7,951 nt of DNA from Pseudomonadota bacterium. GTDB lineage: Bacteria; Pseudomonadota; Alphaproteobacteria; Sphingomonadales; Sphingomonadaceae. Below the pieces are notes generated by a model. It had not been told where the DNA came from. It ran no database searches and saw nothing but the letters and a program-made list of their open reading frames with translations. This document shows, piece by piece, positions 6,063 to 7,951 of the stretch; the stretch's first letter is position 1, and each line of letters starts with the position of its first letter. Position numbers and translations under genes: made by a program. The DNA lies in assembly GCA_023387085.1 (NCBI GenBank), contig JAEWIL010000139.1:1-7951 (forward strand), given 5' to 3'.

Positions 6063-6704
6063 CTAGTGAATGAAGACGAGGATGAGAGCGGCGGGCAGGA
6101 CGAGTCCGGCGCCGACCAGCGGCCAAGTGCTCTTTCGCTTCGCCGAATGCAGCCACAGCAGGAACAGCCCTGTGATCGCGAAAACCATGCATGCGAAGGC
6201 GAAGATATCGATGAACAGACTCCACTCGCTGCCCGAGTTGCGGCCCTTGTGAAGATCGTTGAGATAGGAAATCCAGCCGCGGTCGGTAATCTCGCTCGTC
6301 ACCGCGCCGGTTGCGCGGTCGATCGCAACCCAGGCATCGCCGCCGGGCCGCGGCGCGGCCAGATAAACCTCGTCGGCCGACCATTCGGCCTCGCCCGTCG
6401 CCTTGACCGGAAAATGCGCCTCGACCCAGCTCGCCACGGGCTTCGGCAAGCGGCCTTTGCCGCCCGCCGGTTCTGCGCCAAGTTGGCGCAGAATTGCCGG
6501 CGGCATCTGCCCCGCACCTGGGGTCACGACAGGCGATCCTTCGATATCCGCCGCGTGATTCAACGTGAAACCCGTGACCGCGAACAGCACAAGCCCGATC
6601 AGACTGATGGCCGAGCTCATCCAGTGCCACATATGTAGCTGCTTCAGCCAAAAGGATTTTCGGCCCTTCTTCGCCTTGTGTCGTTGAGTCTGGGGTGCAT
6701 GCAT
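6063..6704 (-). CDS. PepSY-type small inner-membrane protein (probable electron-transfer anchor)
   Basis: A 213-residue protein with a basic cytoplasmic N-terminus (RHKAKKGRK), a first membrane helix at about 28-47, a periplasmic region of about 115 residues containing the PepSY-like segment (LPKPVASWVEAHFP, then DEVYLAAPRPGGDAWVAIDRATGAVTSE), and two C-terminal helices at about 162-186 and 194-212. His residues sit where PepSY-associated membrane proteins have them: H24 and H27 (LHMWHW) before helix 1, H50 just after it, and H152 (NDLHKGR) before helix 2. These are candidate heme ligands, not proven. PepSY membrane proteins such as FpvG and FoxB are linked with reductive iron release from siderophores, so a similar role fits here. 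It is the first gene of a four-gene set with an 11-bp gap to DUF2271. The ATG at 6704 lacks a good Shine-Dalgarno sequence. A Fur-like site lies about 40-60 bp upstream. Confidence 0.85.
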   Translation of the reverse strand: MHAPQTQRHKAKKGRKSFWLKQLHMWHWMSSAISLIGLVLFAVTGFTLNHAADIEGSPVVTPGAGQMPPAILRQLGAEPAGGKGRLPKPVASWVEAHFPVKATGEAEWSADEVYLAAPRPGGDAWVAIDRATGAVTSEITDRGWISYLNDLHKGRNSGSEWSLFIDIFAFACMVFAITGLFLLWLHSAKRKSTWPLVGAGLVLPAALILVFIH

Positions 6705-6739
6705 CGTGGGCGGTCGGTCTGCGTGGAAGAGACCCCGCC

Positions 6740-6766
6740 ATTATCGAGAACGATTCTCAATTACAA
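6740..6766 (-). promoter_or_regulatory. Fur-box-like site with promoter of the PepSY-DUF2271-DUF4198-apbE operon
   Basis: On the + strand GAGAA (6746-6750) and TTCTC (6754-6758) are inverted arms around CGA... within an AT-rich stretch (about 6741-6763) like the GAGAATGATTCTC form of Fur boxes; the arms are seen as GAGAACGATTCTC with a 3-base centre counted from 6751. Read on the minus strand, TTGTAA (6766-6761) and GATAAT (6745-6740), 15 bp apart, make a plausible -35/-10 pair, and the palindrome lies between and over them. Transcription would start near 6733, about 28 bases before the PepSY ATG. Inference: iron-dependent repression shared with the receptor operon. Confidence 0.7.
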
Positions 6767-6768
6767 TT

Positions 6769-6795
6769 AAAAAGACCTGCCATCCGATCGAATGG
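6769..6795 (-). terminator. Possible terminator of the LuxR-type gene
   Basis: The palindromic segment 6780-6795 can fold into a 6-bp stem (one G-T pair) with a GATC tetraloop. On the minus strand it is followed after 6 bases by five T (6773-6769). It starts 13 bases past the stop of the LuxR-type gene. The gap before the T-tract is longer than ideal, so this is a weak call. Confidence 0.35.
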
Positions 6796-6808
6796 ACGCG
6801 CGCGAAAT

Positions 6809-7951
6809 CTATCCAAGCGGACGCGCACCTTCGATCAGCTTCAATCCCAGCGTGCCGGCGTTGGATACCGCTTCCTCTCTGCTGCCGGCGCGCAATTTGC
6901 GCATGATATTCTTGAGGTGCCATTTCACCGTTTCCGGCGCGAGGCGCAATGTCCGGGCAATCTCCTTGTTGGACTCGCCGGCTTTGAGGGCGCTGAGAAT
7001 CTCGATTTCGCGTTCGGTGAGAAACGAAAAGGCTTCCCCCGGCGCGGCGCTATATCCGCCTTCGAGATCGGCATTGCGCCGCGACGGTTCGGCCAGTTTC
7101 AGCAAGGCCAGAAAGCAGTCGGAGCTATAGGCTTCGCTGCAGAAATTCTGCACCGCGCGAACGCCGGTGACATCGAGGACATCGACGATCGTGCGCCGGA
7201 AACCCGAACTTGCGGCATGATTGAGGAAGCGCACCGTTTCGAGCTCGACCATCTTGTCGCAGCGACCGCTCAGTTGCGGCAGGATATTGAACAGCGTGGC
7301 CGTGGCACGCAGCTCGGCGTCATCGCCATTCGACGCGAGTCGCAGCAGCCGCGCTGCAACCGCTGTCAGCCGCGGACGATCGCCGTTCGCAATCGCCTCA
7401 TAGGCGCGCATTTCGGACAGGATGGCAAAGGCCCGCGCCTGCGAGGAGAGCGGGTCGAGCGTCGCTGCCTCCTCATCGCCGATCGCGACGATCGCCTCGA
7501 CGTCGATCGTGTGCGGCAGGCGAAGGCGCGCGCGTTCGACGACACACAGCGCCTTGAGCGGGGCCCAGTGCCGTCCAAAGGCGATCAACTCGGCGCGATC
7601 GATCAACGACGCCGCGATATCGCGCTTCCCCGCCGCAACGGCAACGCGAATGGCGACCAGAAAAGCACTGATCAGCGCATCCTGGAAAGCACTGTTCACC
7701 AGATGCGGCAACGCCGCTGCGGCCAGGTCCGCCGCTTCCTCGAAGGCATCGCGTTCATAGCAGGCACGGCCGAGCGCGGCGTCCACCACGGCCGTCGCAA
7801 GGCCCGGTTCGGGTAGCCGCGACCTCGCCTCGCGCAGCAGCCGCTCGGCTTCCTCGAGCTGGCCCTGCGCGCGCGCTATGCGCGCTTTCGTCACCGCCGC
7901 AAGGGCGCCCGGCAGATCGAGCGCTTTGCCGGCGCGGCGCAGCATCACGGG
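6809..7951 (-). CDS. LuxR-type transcriptional regulator, C-terminal part (5' end outside window)
   Basis: The frame is open from the right window edge to TAG at 6811-6809, giving about 380 residues. The C-terminus holds a LuxR-type helix-turn-helix: FLTEREIEILSAL, GESNKEIARTLRLAPETVKWHLKNIMRKL (about residues 309-352 counted from base 7948), with the usual recognition-helix residues TVKWHL. The preceding 300 residues are Ala/Leu/Arg-rich helical repeats (ARIARAQGQLEEAERLLREA and similar) like the TPR-type region of large MalT/LAL regulators, so an N-terminal ATPase or sensor domain probably lies beyond the window. The GTG at 7948 and ATG at 7945 are unlikely to be the true start, because the sequence begins in mid-repeat. 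It is on the same strand as the PepSY operon and ends 104 bp before it. Whether it controls the iron genes cannot be told; the separate Fur-like promoter argues that it is an independent unit. Confidence 0.88.
   Translation of the reverse strand, partial: PVMLRRAGKALDLPGALAAVTKARIARAQGQLEEAERLLREARSRLPEPGLATAVVDAALGRACYERDAFEEAADLAAAALPHLVNSAFQDALISAFLVAIRVAVAAGKRDIAASLIDRAELIAFGRHWAPLKALCVVERARLRLPHTIDVEAIVAIGDEEAATLDPLSSQARAFAILSEMRAYEAIANGDRPRLTAVAARLLRLASNGDDAELRATATLFNILPQLSGRCDKMVELETVRFLNHAASSGFRRTIVDVLDVTGVRAVQNFCSEAYSSDCFLALLKLAEPSRRNADLEGGYSAAPGEAFSFLTEREIEILSALKAGESNKEIARTLRLAPETVKWHLKNIMRKLRAGSREEAVSNAGTLGLKLIEGARPLG

Noticed and set aside
6052..6741. Upstream extension of the DUF2271 frame to an ATG at 6741
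   Set aside because: It overlaps the whole PepSY gene in another frame. The signal peptide and AGGAG ribosome site place the true start at 6051.
6695..7816. Open frame of 373 codons on the + strand opposite the LuxR-type gene
   Set aside because: Antisense shadow. The minus strand encodes a textbook LuxR helix-turn-helix.

Overview
The window comes from a high-GC alphaproteobacterium. The proteins look sphingomonad-like (Sphingopyxis/Sphingomonas type), judged from the Gly-rich-linker TonB protein, the style of the TonB-dependent receptor and the codon use. This placement rests on family recognition, not on a database search. The whole stretch reads as an iron-acquisition locus with two transcription units that face each other, each preceded by a Fur-box-like palindrome.

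Left half (+ strand). The 3' end of a TonB energy-transducer gene (1-431) is followed by a 133-bp gap holding a strong Fur-type inverted repeat (488-507) that overlaps a consensus -35 hexamer. Next come a GTG-started TonB-dependent siderophore receptor of the Fiu/PiuA type (565-2979), a well-formed hairpin plus T-tract (2986-3019), and piuC/ybiX, an Fe(II)/2-oxoglutarate PKHD-type hydroxylase (3037-3720). Receptor plus piuC is the familiar fiu-ybiX / piuA-piuC pairing.

Right half (- strand, read right to left). The C-terminal part of a LuxR-type transcriptional regulator (6809 to the window edge) is followed by a possible terminator and then a second Fur-like site with promoter elements (6740-6766). 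A tight four-gene set comes next: a small PepSY-type membrane protein (6063-6704), an exported DUF2271 protein (5527-6051), an exported DUF4198 protein (4676-5506) and apbE, FAD:protein FMN transferase (3717-4583, probably starting further upstream). apbE and piuC converge with their stop codons sharing the palindrome CTAG.

How the genes may work together (inference): the receptor imports a ferric catecholate-type siderophore using TonB. The PepSY/DUF2271/DUF4198/ApbE unit would be an envelope redox module in which ApbE attaches FMN to a Thr in the GITGAT motif of the DUF2271 protein, and the PepSY protein passes electrons across the inner membrane. Its likely purpose is reductive release of iron in the periplasm. 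PiuC may act on the siderophore or on another component. This linked redox module is the most interesting part of the window. No tRNA, rRNA, CRISPR array, IS element or attachment site was seen.
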